Shown: positions 7,692-15,308 of the stretch, in pieces
Position numbering within the stretch: position 1 is the first letter of the stretch
Layout of the letters: every line of letters starts with the position of its first letter
DNA from: an uncultured Oscillospiraceae bacterium
Lineage (GTDB): Bacteria; Bacillota; Clostridia; Oscillospirales; Ruminococcaceae
NCBI GenBank assembly: GCA_934454435.1
Contig: CAKSGA010000041.1
Coordinates: forward strand, 1 to 20,274
DNA: 20,274 nt
Reading direction: 5' to 3'
Translations under genes and position numbers: made by a program
Notes under the pieces: model-generated
The model's database searches: none
Seen by the model: the letters and a program-made list of their open reading frames with translations, nothing else
Told to the model about the DNA's origin: nothing

Positions 7692-8612
7692 TCATCTTGC
7701 GGACAGCGCAGCGCCGATAACACTGTCCAGTTCCTCCATCGCAGCTTCCTTTACCTCGTCCGGTAGTTCCCCGCCATTGCGCCTGCGGAACTTTGCAGAA
7801 AGCTTAACGGCGCCGTTCTCCAGAAGCTCCGCCCTGATGCAGTAAGCCTCGCAGGGGTACTCCCTGCCCCCAACGCGGAACGACCGCAGCGCACGGTCCG
7901 AACCGCCGCTCAGCAGAAGCTCTCCCTGGGTCGCACGGCTGTCCAGTGTGTCAGTCAGGACACCATCCGAAAGCACCATGGAGCCACTCAGCACAGCGGT
8001 TATGCCGTCCTCATCAGAGGTCATCCCAAAGCCGTTACGCTCCGGCGTGAACATCGGTATCAGCGTTTTTCTGCCCGCCGCAGTGTCGTTCAGAACGTCC
8101 AGAAGGCTGGTTTTCGGAGATTTTCCGGAGCGGCAGGCATTCTCGATCATGCTTACGGGCTTTTCGGCCGCTGTTATACCCTCGGTGAAGTGGAGGTCAG
8201 TCAGCAGTTCCGGGTCGGAGGAATAACACATCAGCATGTTCAGGCTGCACCGCATGTCCCGGGCGGCAGTTTCCAGCACAGGAGTAAGCTCAGTCTCCGC
8301 AAAGCCGCCGCCTATGACAAGCAGCCGCAGCTCGCTCATATAGATCTCCTTGCCGTCTGTCAGGGAGATATCGTCCACCGCCGCCGCAAAGGTCGGTCCC
8401 CTGCCGGTCACTTTAATAACATTCTCGTTTGAAGGGTCGATCTCACCGCCGCTTCCGCCGCCAGAACTGAACAGAAGTGCGCTCACGATATAATCCTCGC
8501 CGTCATAATCAACGGCTGCCGCCTGTATCAGGGCCCTGCCGCCGAGCTCCGTTGCGTCACAGCCTGTAAGGAGCATGAGCCCCGCTGCAAGAGCTGCCAG
8601 CTTACGTTTCAT
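7692..8612 (-). CDS. gerC: Spore germination lipoprotein, Ger(x)C family
   Basis: The C subunit of a GerA-type germinant receptor, a lipoprotein on the outer face of the spore inner membrane. The chosen ATG (8610-8612) has a GGGAG/GGGGAG run (complement of 8617-8626) upstream and gives a lipoprotein signal peptide with lipobox LLTGC (Cys18). The open frame extends 16 codons further upstream, but that would bury the signal peptide. The N-terminal domain includes VTGRGPTFAAAVDD, IYMSELRLLVIG and a MSELR...SSDPELLTDL-type region, typical of Ger(x)C. At 306 residues it is shorter than the usual 370-400; the C-terminal domain looks trimmed. Its start overlaps the gerB stop by 11 bases. Last gene of the operon. 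Confidence 0.85.
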   Translation of the reverse strand: MKRKLAALAAGLMLLTGCDATELGGRALIQAAAVDYDGEDYIVSALLFSSGGGSGGEIDPSNENVIKVTGRGPTFAAAVDDISLTDGKEIYMSELRLLVIGGGFAETELTPVLETAARDMRCSLNMLMCYSSDPELLTDLHFTEGITAAEKPVSMIENACRSGKSPKTSLLDVLNDTAAGRKTLIPMFTPERNGFGMTSDEDGITAVLSGSMVLSDGVLTDTLDSRATQGELLLSGGSDRALRSFRVGGREYPCEAYCIRAELLENGAVKLSAKFRRRNGGELPDEVKEAAMEELDSVIGAALSAR

Positions 8613-9510
8613 GTATCTCCCTCCCCTCCCGGCATTCACCAAGAATTGAAAACGCCGCAAAAATCATCATACCGACCCTGAACGCAGCCGCCAGAGCCCA
8701 CACAGCACAGGTCAGGCCATCGAGCCGCCGGAACAGAACGATATCCGCCAGTGATGCCGCTGCTGCCACCGGATACTCCGACATGCCCTGGTATTCCCCG
8801 AGGACCGCCCCGAAAAACACGATGAGCAGCCCGGCAACCACTACTCCCGCCAGAAAGGACCACAGTCCCACAGTACCCGAGCGTGTCCCTGAGCGGGCTT
8901 TTCCGCCGTCCCTGACATAGGGCAGCAGTGCAGCGAACACCAGGTACTCGCCACTGCGGGTCAGGCGGCTGATGAGATCGGTAAGGAAAGACGCCGCAGT
9001 CCATTCCGGGAGCTTCCTGTCGAACCTCATATAAGGTATATCGGCAATCATCACCGTCAGCAGTATTACCGAGGCTGCTACCAGGAACAGCACACCTGCC
9101 CGGGCGAGAGCCTCGGCGCCCTTTACTGCCGCATAGACCCCGAACCCAAGCATGAGCGCAGCAAGCAGCAGCGCCGGTGCATTGTTTAGAAGTATCCGCT
9201 GGACAAATTCAGATGCATGGGTAAGGGTCCTTGCGGCAAATGCACCGAGGAAAAACGCTGCACCCAGAGCCGTCACCCAGCCACAGAAGCGGTTCTTGCG
9301 CCATATAGCCGTGTAGAACGCCCTGCCCTTAAAGGAATAGATCAGCACCGGCAGCGCCAGTACAAACCGTATGACCTCCGCAGTCAGCGCCGAAGCGAGC
9401 CCTGTCCCTCCGAAGCCGATGTCAGACGGAAAGACCAGCTCCGAAGTGAGCCTCATCAGCAGCATTATGCAGAATAGCTGCGCTGCGCTTATCTTGTGTG
9501 AATTCTGCAT
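8602..9510 (-). CDS. gerB: Spore germination permease, GerB family
   Basis: The B subunit of a GerA-type receptor, a transporter-fold (APC superfamily) integral membrane protein thought to bind the germinant. The 302 residues contain about eight to ten hydrophobic segments, beginning ISAAQLFCIMLLMRL, the start typical for GerB proteins. It is shorter than the usual 360 or so residues. The start is the ATG at 9508-9510, five bases after AAGGAG; a GTG two codons upstream abuts that site and is unlikely. It starts 2 bases after the gerA stop and overlaps gerC, so translational coupling through the operon is expected. Family call from hydropathy, start motif and the A-B-C order. Confidence 0.85.
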   Translation of the reverse strand: MQNSHKISAAQLFCIMLLMRLTSELVFPSDIGFGGTGLASALTAEVIRFVLALPVLIYSFKGRAFYTAIWRKNRFCGWVTALGAAFFLGAFAARTLTHASEFVQRILLNNAPALLLAALMLGFGVYAAVKGAEALARAGVLFLVAASVILLTVMIADIPYMRFDRKLPEWTAASFLTDLISRLTRSGEYLVFAALLPYVRDGGKARSGTRSGTVGLWSFLAGVVVAGLLIVFFGAVLGEYQGMSEYPVAAAASLADIVLFRRLDGLTCAVWALAAAFRVGMMIFAAFSILGECREGREIHET

Positions 9511-9512
9511 GA

Positions 9513-11006
9513 TCACTCCTTGCTCATGCGGCTGCCGTTTAGTCCCTGTAAAGTTACGTCGCCTTTCTGGAGCCTGCGCCAGCCAGCCCTAACCAGCATG
9601 TCCCGGCTGCTTCTCGGGTTGAACGGCGATATCGGTGCCATATACGGCACGCCGTAGGTGTTGAGAGAGCACATCTTTATTATAATGATCCCTGCGGCAA
9701 GCAGCAGTCCGTATAATCCGAAAATACCGCCCGCAAGGATATAGATGAACCTCAGCAGCACGGTCCGTTCATACAGCGCCGGAACCACAAAGCTGCAAAG
9801 TCCGCTCAGCGCAACTATCAGCACCATGGGAGCCCCGACAAGCCCGGCGTTCACAGTGATGTCGCCGATGACGATACCGCCCACGACCCCTATCGCATGA
9901 CCTATAGGCCGTGGCAGCCGAATTCCCGCTTCCCGCAATATCTCGTACAGGAAGTGTATCAGCAGGCACTCCGCCATCAGGGAATAGGGCGCCGTCTGTT
10001 CCGCAGCAGCGAGGTTGAGCACCAGCGCCGGCGGAAGCATTTCCGGCGAGTAGGCCGCTATGGCTACATAGGCTCCCGGCAGGAAAAGCGTGATGAAATA
10101 CGCCGCCAGCCGGACTATCCTTATAAACAGCGCATAAAAGGGCTTCTGGGTGTAGTCGTCCAGGGTCTGGAAGTTCTCTATGAACAGATATGGTACTGTC
10201 AGTGCAAACGGAGTACCGTCCACAAGTATACCCACCCTGCCCTCGTACAGCTTTGCGGCGAAACTGTCCGGGCGCTCGCAGGTCCCGCACTCCGAAAAAA
10301 GCCACCCGCCGCTGCCCTCAAGGAACGGCTGTATATAGCCGCTCTCCAGTATCGTGTTTAGTTTTACCTCCTTCAGACGGCGCTTGACGTCCTCAAGAAG
10401 CGCCGGCGACACCTTGTCGCTGAGATAGCAAAGACAGATATCCGTGTTGCTCCGCTCGCCCATCACCGACATCTCGAACACCAGCGTAGGCGATTTTATC
10501 CTGCGGCGTATCAGCGCCATATTCTTCCGTATCACCTCCACGAAGCCCTCACGGCTCCCACGGACATCAAGCTGGCTGGACGGCTCGTCAACGCCCCTTG
10601 CGGCGTAGCCCTGAACACCGATAGCAATGCCCCTTGTGCAGCCGTCCACCAGTATGATGGCAAATCCGCTCTGGAGCTTCAGGGTAAGGTCGCCGAGATT
10701 CTTCACCTCGAGCTGCTCGGCGGCGATAAGGTATCGCCCGAACAGGCGTGACATCACCTCGTCCGGCGGGAGCTGCTCCTTGTTGTCAACATTGTTCAGC
10801 TTGCTGTAGATAAGCTGAGCCAGGGTGTCCGTGTCCGCCATGCCCTCGCAGGTCAGCACGGCGATATCACAGCCGCCCAGCATTCCTTCTTTTATTATAA
10901 CGTCGCTCGAGCCCCCGGTGAATGCTTTCAGCCGCTCAAGATTTACTTTGAGCAGCTTGTCCACCGGAAGCTCCGGAGGCAGCGATGTATGAACGCTTCT
11001 TTCCAT
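9513..11006 (-). CDS. gerA: Spore germination protein, GerA/SpoVAF family
   Basis: The A subunit of a GerA-type germinant receptor in the spore inner membrane. It has 497 residues from the ATG at 11004-11006. A large soluble N-terminal domain (about 1-270) includes RGSREGFVEVIRKNMALIRRR, the strongest family signature, and VGILVDGTPFALTVP. A membrane domain with about five to six helices follows, including LPGAYVAIAAY and RPIGHAIGVVGGIVIGD, both conserved in GerA. AAGGTG six bases upstream favours this ATG over a GTG three codons earlier. First gene of the operon, divergent from the HD-domain gene. I could not pick out a convincing sigma-G or sigma-A promoter for it in 11007-11124. Confidence 0.92.
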   Translation of the reverse strand: MERSVHTSLPPELPVDKLLKVNLERLKAFTGGSSDVIIKEGMLGGCDIAVLTCEGMADTDTLAQLIYSKLNNVDNKEQLPPDEVMSRLFGRYLIAAEQLEVKNLGDLTLKLQSGFAIILVDGCTRGIAIGVQGYAARGVDEPSSQLDVRGSREGFVEVIRKNMALIRRRIKSPTLVFEMSVMGERSNTDICLCYLSDKVSPALLEDVKRRLKEVKLNTILESGYIQPFLEGSGGWLFSECGTCERPDSFAAKLYEGRVGILVDGTPFALTVPYLFIENFQTLDDYTQKPFYALFIRIVRLAAYFITLFLPGAYVAIAAYSPEMLPPALVLNLAAAEQTAPYSLMAECLLIHFLYEILREAGIRLPRPIGHAIGVVGGIVIGDITVNAGLVGAPMVLIVALSGLCSFVVPALYERTVLLRFIYILAGGIFGLYGLLLAAGIIIIKMCSLNTYGVPYMAPISPFNPRSSRDMLVRAGWRRLQKGDVTLQGLNGSRMSKE

Positions 11007-11046
11007 GCTCTGCACCTTCTTTCTGAGGTATTTTTAACATTTTATG

Positions 11047-11075
11047 TTGAATTATTCAGAATTTTGTGATACAAT
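11047..11075 (+). promoter_or_regulatory. Sigma-A-like promoter of the HD/hydrolase unit
   Basis: -35 TTGAAT (11047-11052), 17-base spacer, -10 TACAAT (11070-11075). It is divergent from gerA and about 50 bases upstream of the HD-domain gene. Confidence 0.72.
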
Positions 11076-11084
11076 AATCCCGAT

Positions 11085-11099
11085 GGGAATTGACTTCCC
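11085..11099 (+). promoter_or_regulatory. Dyad just downstream of the -10 box
   Basis: GGGAA (11085-11089) and TTCCC (11095-11099) flank five bases, starting ten bases after the -10. The position suits an operator overlapping the transcript start. Five-base arms can arise by chance. Confidence 0.3.
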
Positions 11100-11124
11100 G
11101 CACCATTAAAAACGAGGTACGATC

Positions 11125-11618
11125 ATGATACAGAAACTCACAGAAAAAATGACAGGTTATTTCTCCGGCGACCCGAAACGAATTCAGCACTTTATAAAGG
11201 TCCACGCTTTTTCAAGATACATCGGTCTGCGGGAAGCTCTGCCGCAGCACGAACTTTTCGTGCTGGAGTGCGCTGCGCTGGTCCACGATATCGGTATAAA
11301 GCCTGCGGAGGCGCAGTACGGTGAATGCGGCGGAAAACTCCAGGAGCGCCTTGGTCCCGCAGAAGCCGGAAAGATACTCCGGGAGCTGGAATTCACCCCG
11401 CAGGATATAGAGCGCATATGCTACATGATAGCCCATCATATGACATGATAGAGGGCAGGGACCTCCAGATACTCATTGAAGCGGACTTCATCGTGAACCT
11501 GTTCGAGGACGGAGCTTCCATGGACGCCGTTGTTTGCGCATATCAGAAGATATTCCGCACGGAGTCCGGCAAGGCGCTGCTGCGTACTGTTTTCGGCATT
11601 CCGGAGGACATGGCATGA
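11125..11618 (+). pseudogene. HD-domain phosphohydrolase, broken by a frameshift
   Basis: Small HD-domain protein, a likely metal-dependent phosphohydrolase of unknown substrate. The first part (11125-11448, 107 codons) has His27 (KVHAFSRY), the His54-Asp55 pair (ALVHDIG) and ends CYMIAHHMT at a TGA directly followed by TAG. The same family pattern resumes in the -1 frame as YDMIEGRDLQILIEADFIVN and continues to 11618 (KIFRTESGKALLRT). One missing base near 11440-11446 would join CAT CAT to TAT GAC and restore a single protein of about 164 residues. No slippery heptamer is present, so I favour mutation or a sequencing/assembly error over programmed frameshifting. GAGGT (11114-11118) precedes the ATG. 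The downstream stop overlaps the next start (ATGA). Confidence 0.75.
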
Positions 11619-13051
11619 AGCTGATAGTAGCCATCATGGGCCTTGCGGACAGCGTTGAGGAGCTCGCACGGAAGCTCACACGGCAGCTTCGCAAATTGTT
11701 CGGGAAACATACCGACACAGTGGTCAGGCTCATCAACTATCTGCTTATGGTGCTGGGTATCGCAAGTCCGCTGCTGATGTGGCTCGGGAATGCTCCGGTG
11801 CCGGTGCATGTGATCGTGTACACGCTGTTCCTGATATACCTGGTGATATTCAGCTTCTACCCATCGCTGAAGGAATATCCCACCCTGCGGCTGCGAATGC
11901 TCGGGGACGGAGCCGATCAGATACTGGCGTTCTTTGTGACCGGCCTGGTCTGCCTTGTGATAGACACCGTGGTACTCTGGGCGGCGCTCACCCACAGCCT
12001 CCCGGCGGGGGCTGCCATAGAATACGGCGTGGTACTGTTTCTTGCGGAGCTCATAGTGTTCTGGAACGGCATCATCAGAGTCTACTGCACTTCGGTTCAG
12101 CTTGGGATAAAGTACCGTGCCTGGGGCATTGCAGCGGGAATGGTCACACCGGTGAACCTGGTGGTTCTGGCGCTGATATATCGTGTCGTCCGCCGGGAAT
12201 GTGCCTCCGAACTCCGGAGGGCTCTGCTGAACGCCGGGCGCCGGGACGAGCAGCTCTGCCGCACGAAATACCCTCTCCTGCTGGTGCACGGAGTATTCTT
12301 CCGGGACAGCCGCCTGCTCAATTACTGGGGACGTATACCGGCGGAGCTCGAAGCCAACGGCGCAGATATATTCTATGGCGAGCAGCAGTCAGCGGCTTCA
12401 GTAGAGAAAAGCGCTGCGGAGCTTGCAGAGCGCATTGAAAAGCTGGTGAGATCCACCGGCTGCGGGAAAGTGAACATCATCGCCCATTCAAAGGGCGGTC
12501 TGGACGCCCGCTGTGCGATATCCAGGCTGGGCAGCGACAAGTACGTGGCGTCACTGACCACGATAAACACCCCGCACCACGGCTGCCTGTTTGCGGAGTA
12601 CCTGCTGAACACAGCTCCGGAGAGGTTCGTAAAAACTATCGAGAGGATCTACAACTCAGCTTTCACCAGGATAGGCGATGACGACCCGGATTTTCTGTCC
12701 GCCGTTACAGACCTCACCAACACACGCTGTGAGCGATTCAACCAGATCACGCCGGATATGCCCGGGGTGGTGTATCAGAGCGTCGGCTCGCATGCGAGCT
12801 GCTCCAGGTCAGGGAGGTTCCCGCTGAACCTCTCCTACCCCATCGTGAAGAAATATGACGGCGATAATGACGGGCTCGTGGCGCTGACCTCCGCTCCCTG
12901 GGGTGAGAAATTCACAGTCCTCCACCCCGAGGGAAAACGTGGCATAACCCACGCAGATGTCATAGACCTCAACCGTGAGGATATCCCGGGGTTTGACGTC
13001 CGGGAATTCTACGTGCAGCTTGTGCATGGACTGAAAGAACGTGGATTATAA
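11615..13051 (+). CDS. Membrane-anchored lipase-like alpha/beta hydrolase
   Basis: 478 residues from the ATG at 11615, which has GGAGG (11603-11607) 7 bases upstream and overlaps the HD gene stop. The open frame reaches further upstream but inside the HD gene. Residues 1-195 carry about five hydrophobic helices (near 37-57, 62-82, 102-124, 136-156, 168-190). From about 217 a hydrolase domain starts with YPLLLVHG (oxyanion loop) and a WGRIPAELEANGADIFYG segment. The nucleophile elbow is AHSKGG (Ser292), like Gram-positive GHSxGG lipases. Candidate acid Asp419 lies in DGDNDGLV and candidate His446 in GITHADV. NTPHHG after the elbow is typical of lipases and thioesterases. The substrate is unknown; a lipid or ester at the membrane is the obvious guess. 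Confidence 0.78.
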   Translation: MKLIVAIMGLADSVEELARKLTRQLRKLFGKHTDTVVRLINYLLMVLGIASPLLMWLGNAPVPVHVIVYTLFLIYLVIFSFYPSLKEYPTLRLRMLGDGADQILAFFVTGLVCLVIDTVVLWAALTHSLPAGAAIEYGVVLFLAELIVFWNGIIRVYCTSVQLGIKYRAWGIAAGMVTPVNLVVLALIYRVVRRECASELRRALLNAGRRDEQLCRTKYPLLLVHGVFFRDSRLLNYWGRIPAELEANGADIFYGEQQSAASVEKSAAELAERIEKLVRSTGCGKVNIIAHSKGGLDARCAISRLGSDKYVASLTTINTPHHGCLFAEYLLNTAPERFVKTIERIYNSAFTRIGDDDPDFLSAVTDLTNTRCERFNQITPDMPGVVYQSVGSHASCSRSGRFPLNLSYPIVKKYDGDNDGLVALTSAPWGEKFTVLHPEGKRGITHADVIDLNREDIPGFDVREFYVQLVHGLKERGL

Positions 13052-13055
13052 TTAT

Positions 13056-13088
13056 GACCGGTGGAATAGAATTCTGCCGGTCTTTTTC
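13056..13088 (+). terminator. Terminator after the hydrolase gene
   Basis: GACCGG (13056-13061) pairs with CCGGTC (13077-13082), with an inner GAAT/ATTC stem (13064-13067 with 13071-13074) across a two-by-two mismatch. A run of T follows from 13083. It lies five bases past the TAA. Confidence 0.88.
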
Positions 13089-13154
13089 ACATATGAGGCA
13101 TTTTGAAAAATTGAAAAAAAGATAAAACTGTGTCAAAAAAGAAACATTAAATTA

Positions 13155-13183
13155 TTGACAAAGCCCAAAACAAGTGATATAAT
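13155..13183 (+). promoter_or_regulatory. Consensus sigma-A promoter of the SPFH cluster
   Basis: TTGACA (13155-13160), exactly 17 bases, TATAAT (13178-13183): a full match to the sigma-A consensus in AT-rich DNA. It predicts a start near 13190 and strong transcription of the downstream six genes. No sigma-W-type (AAC...CGT) element is visible, unlike the Bacillus ydjFGHI operon. Confidence 0.93.
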
Positions 13184-13374
13184 TACAATGAATATGTTGT
13201 TTTGTATAAAAACTGCATATTATACGTTTTCAAATACGGCACTTTTGTACAAATCAGCAGGAAAAATGGTGTTTTTGACAAAGGTTGACCATATTTGCAA
13301 TCGTAGTGCGCAATATTTAGATCTATACTGTACAAGTACAGATGTATCATTTCTATTTATAAGGAGAAATTATC
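13184..13374 (+). promoter_or_regulatory. Long 5' leader of the SPFH cluster
   Basis: About 185 transcribed bases before the first gene, AT-rich and without a convincing coding region. Two features stand out. TTGACA, TTGACC and TTGCAA begin at 13275, 13285 and 13295, a ten-base period. A perfect 6-2-6 dyad CTGTAC/GTACAG lies at 13328-13341, twenty bases before the AAGGAG ribosome binding site (13361-13366). Either could be a regulator site. No known riboswitch was recognised. Confidence 0.5.
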
Positions 13375-14571
13375 ATGGCTTTAATCGATATGGTCGAATG
13401 GTCGCCCCAGAACAACGCAGAGTTCGCACACCGCTATCCTCAGAACAATCTGAGCACAGGCACGCAGCTCATAGTACATGAGTCCCAGGAGGCGGTGTTC
13501 TTCTCAAAGGGACAGATACTTGGCAAGTTCGGACCGGGACAGCACACGCTTTCCACCCAGAACCTCCCACTGCTGCGCAACCTGTTCGGGATCCCCTTTG
13601 GCGGGAAGAACCCGTTCATGGCGGAAGTGTGGTTCGTAAACAAGACCGCTCCCCTCAACATCGACTGGGTAACAACTACCATGAGGTACATGGACCCCGA
13701 CTACGGTCAGATGCTGCCGCTTATCGCAAAGGGCAGATACGGTCTGCGGGTCGTTGACGCTGAGCGTTTCCTCGTGAAGTTAGTCGGGACCATGCAGAGC
13801 TTCACCTCCAGAGAGCTCACCGACCATTTCAAGGGCGCAATGATCGCCAAGACCAACTCTTCCATCATCGCTTTCATGAACGCTAACCGTGTTGGTATAA
13901 ACAGCATAGCAATGCACCTTGACGATCTTTCCAACTTTATTAAGCAGCCCATGTCTGAATTCTGGGAGGAATACGGCTTCAGCCTTGAGGGCTTCTACAT
14001 AACCGAGGTCAACCTCGACACCTCCATCGAAGAGGGCAGGAAGATCGCCGAAGCTATGTCCGAGCGCTCTGCGCAGGCTATAGCAGGCTATACATGGCAG
14101 CAGAAACAGTCCTTTGACGTTGCCGGAAAGGCAGTCAACAACAACTCCTCCATGGGTATTCTGGGCGTTGCGATGATGACAGGAGCCTTCGGCGGCGGTG
14201 GAGGCGGAATGGGCGGCGCCATGATGCAGCCCCCGGCTCAGAACCAGTATCAGTTCTACGGTCAGAACCAGGGAGCCCCCGGCTTCAACCCTGCTACTGG
14301 TCAGGGTCAGGGAATGATGAGAAAGGAAGTTTTCTGCTCCAACTGCAGCAAGAAGTTCCCTGCGAACTCCGCATTCTGCCCATACTGCGGAAATAAATAC
14401 AACCCCTGCCCCGCCTGCGGCGCAGACAACTCCCCCAGGGCGACCAGATGCACGACCTGTGGAACAATGCTGTCGAACAACGACCAGGCGGCGGGCAATG
14501 TATGCTCCAAGTGCCACAATCCTGTTCAGTTCGGTCTGAAGTTCTGCCCCATCTGCGGAAACAAGCTTTGA
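13375..14571 (+). CDS. YdjI-like SPFH-domain protein with three C-terminal zinc ribbons
   Basis: 398 residues. Residues about 20-250 match the bacterial SPFH ('virion core-like', YdjI) family: GTQLIVHESQEAVFFSKGQ, FGPGQHTLSTQNLPLL, FGGKNPFMAEVWFVNK, FLVKLVG, and a final helix NLDTSIEEGRKIAEAMSERS. A Gly- then Gln/Pro/Asn-rich linker (about 257-316) leads to three paired-cysteine ribbons: Cys321/324/335/338, Cys345/348/359/362 and Cys377/380/391/394. There is no membrane helix, so membrane association would be through partners. In Bacillus, YdjI sits at the membrane with YdjG/YdjH and PspA; no PspA-like gene is present here. ATG at 13375 with AAGGAG 8 bases upstream. First of six co-directional genes, with mostly C-ending codons (AAC, TTC, GAC), suggesting high expression. 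Confidence 0.87.
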   Translation: MALIDMVEWSPQNNAEFAHRYPQNNLSTGTQLIVHESQEAVFFSKGQILGKFGPGQHTLSTQNLPLLRNLFGIPFGGKNPFMAEVWFVNKTAPLNIDWVTTTMRYMDPDYGQMLPLIAKGRYGLRVVDAERFLVKLVGTMQSFTSRELTDHFKGAMIAKTNSSIIAFMNANRVGINSIAMHLDDLSNFIKQPMSEFWEEYGFSLEGFYITEVNLDTSIEEGRKIAEAMSERSAQAIAGYTWQQKQSFDVAGKAVNNNSSMGILGVAMMTGAFGGGGGGMGGAMMQPPAQNQYQFYGQNQGAPGFNPATGQGQGMMRKEVFCSNCSKKFPANSAFCPYCGNKYNPCPACGADNSPRATRCTTCGTMLSNNDQAAGNVCSKCHNPVQFGLKFCPICGNKL

Positions 14572-14586
14572 TGGATAGGAGAAAGT

Positions 14587-15294
14587 ATGAAGAAAAATGA
14601 TCTGTTGGTTGCCAAGGCGGTCATTTTCGGCTTTGGCATAGTGGTGCTTGCGGTGGCGTTCGTTCTTCTCAGCCCGCTGTTTGAACTCAGGCAGAGCGAG
14701 TATGTGTTTGCCTGCATAAGCGTTTCCCTGGTATATCTTTCGATCTTCACCCCGATACTTCTAGGCTCCGTGAAGGGACAGGTGGCTTCCGTCTTTGCAG
14801 CTGGCGCAGTTTACTACAAGGGTATGACGACATTCATCGTGCTCTCCCTTGCAGCAGCAGGACTTACACTCACCGTTATGCCCCTCGTTCTGGGTATAGT
14901 GATACAGTGCGTTGCCCTGTTCATTCTTCTTATATGTGTGTTCATGTCGATTTTTGCAAAGGGACACATCGAGTCCGTCCAGAGGGACGAGGACATCAAG
15001 AAATCCACCGTTATCGAGCTCAGGAACCGTGCAGGCAGGCTCCAGGCAAAGGCTTCCGTGCTTGACAGCAGGAACAGTATCCGCATTTCCGCCGAGAAGA
15101 TAGCAGAGGAAATGCGGTACCTCTCTCCCAGTGACTCCAAGGACGCCCAGGAACTGGAACGCAGAATGCTGGTCGCACTGGATACGATCCTTATGGACAG
15201 CTATTTCATTTCGGGTGACGGCTCGGGAGATGTCCTTGAGGACAAGATCAGGAACTTTGACGCCCTGTACAGGGAGCGCAAAAATATTTACTAA
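14587..15294 (+). CDS. Four-helix membrane protein with cytoplasmic tail, unknown function
   Basis: 235 residues, not recognised as a named family. Hydrophobic segments lie near 8-30, 40-60, 80-100 and 103-124, arranged as two hairpins with short loops. A charged, mostly helical tail (about 125-235) follows, including KKSTVIELRNRAGRLQAKAS and EKIAEEMRYLSPSDSKDAQE. Lys/Arg residues at the N-terminus and after helix 4 suggest both ends are cytoplasmic. GGAG (14578-14581) precedes the ATG, 15 bases after the SPFH stop. Next to the SPFH gene it is a natural candidate for the membrane anchor of the assembly, a position comparable to YdjG/YdjH in Bacillus. That comparison is by context, not by sequence. 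Confidence 0.8.
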   Translation: MKKNDLLVAKAVIFGFGIVVLAVAFVLLSPLFELRQSEYVFACISVSLVYLSIFTPILLGSVKGQVASVFAAGAVYYKGMTTFIVLSLAAAGLTLTVMPLVLGIVIQCVALFILLICVFMSIFAKGHIESVQRDEDIKKSTVIELRNRAGRLQAKASVLDSRNSIRISAEKIAEEMRYLSPSDSKDAQELERRMLVALDTILMDSYFISGDGSGDVLEDKIRNFDALYRERKNIY

Positions 15295-15308
15295 GAAAGA
15301 GGATCGTT

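Noticed and set aside
11007..11124. Sporulation-sigma promoter for gerA
   Set aside because: TGAATA- and CATA-like pieces occur on the minus strand, but not at a spacing acceptable for sigma-F or sigma-G, so I do not call one.
11436..11450. Programmed -1 frameshift in the HD-domain gene
   Set aside because: No slippery X-XXY-YYZ heptamer and no obvious downstream pseudoknot. Two stops in tandem fit a mutation or sequence error better.
13275..13303. Second sigma-A promoter in the leader using TTGACA at 13275
   Set aside because: The -35 is perfect, but positions 16-18 bases downstream (around CAATCG) do not resemble a -10.
13188..13374. Possible small upstream coding region in the SPFH leader
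   Set aside because: An ATG lies at the predicted transcription start, but with no ribosome binding site, and the frame simply runs into the SPFH gene out of phase.
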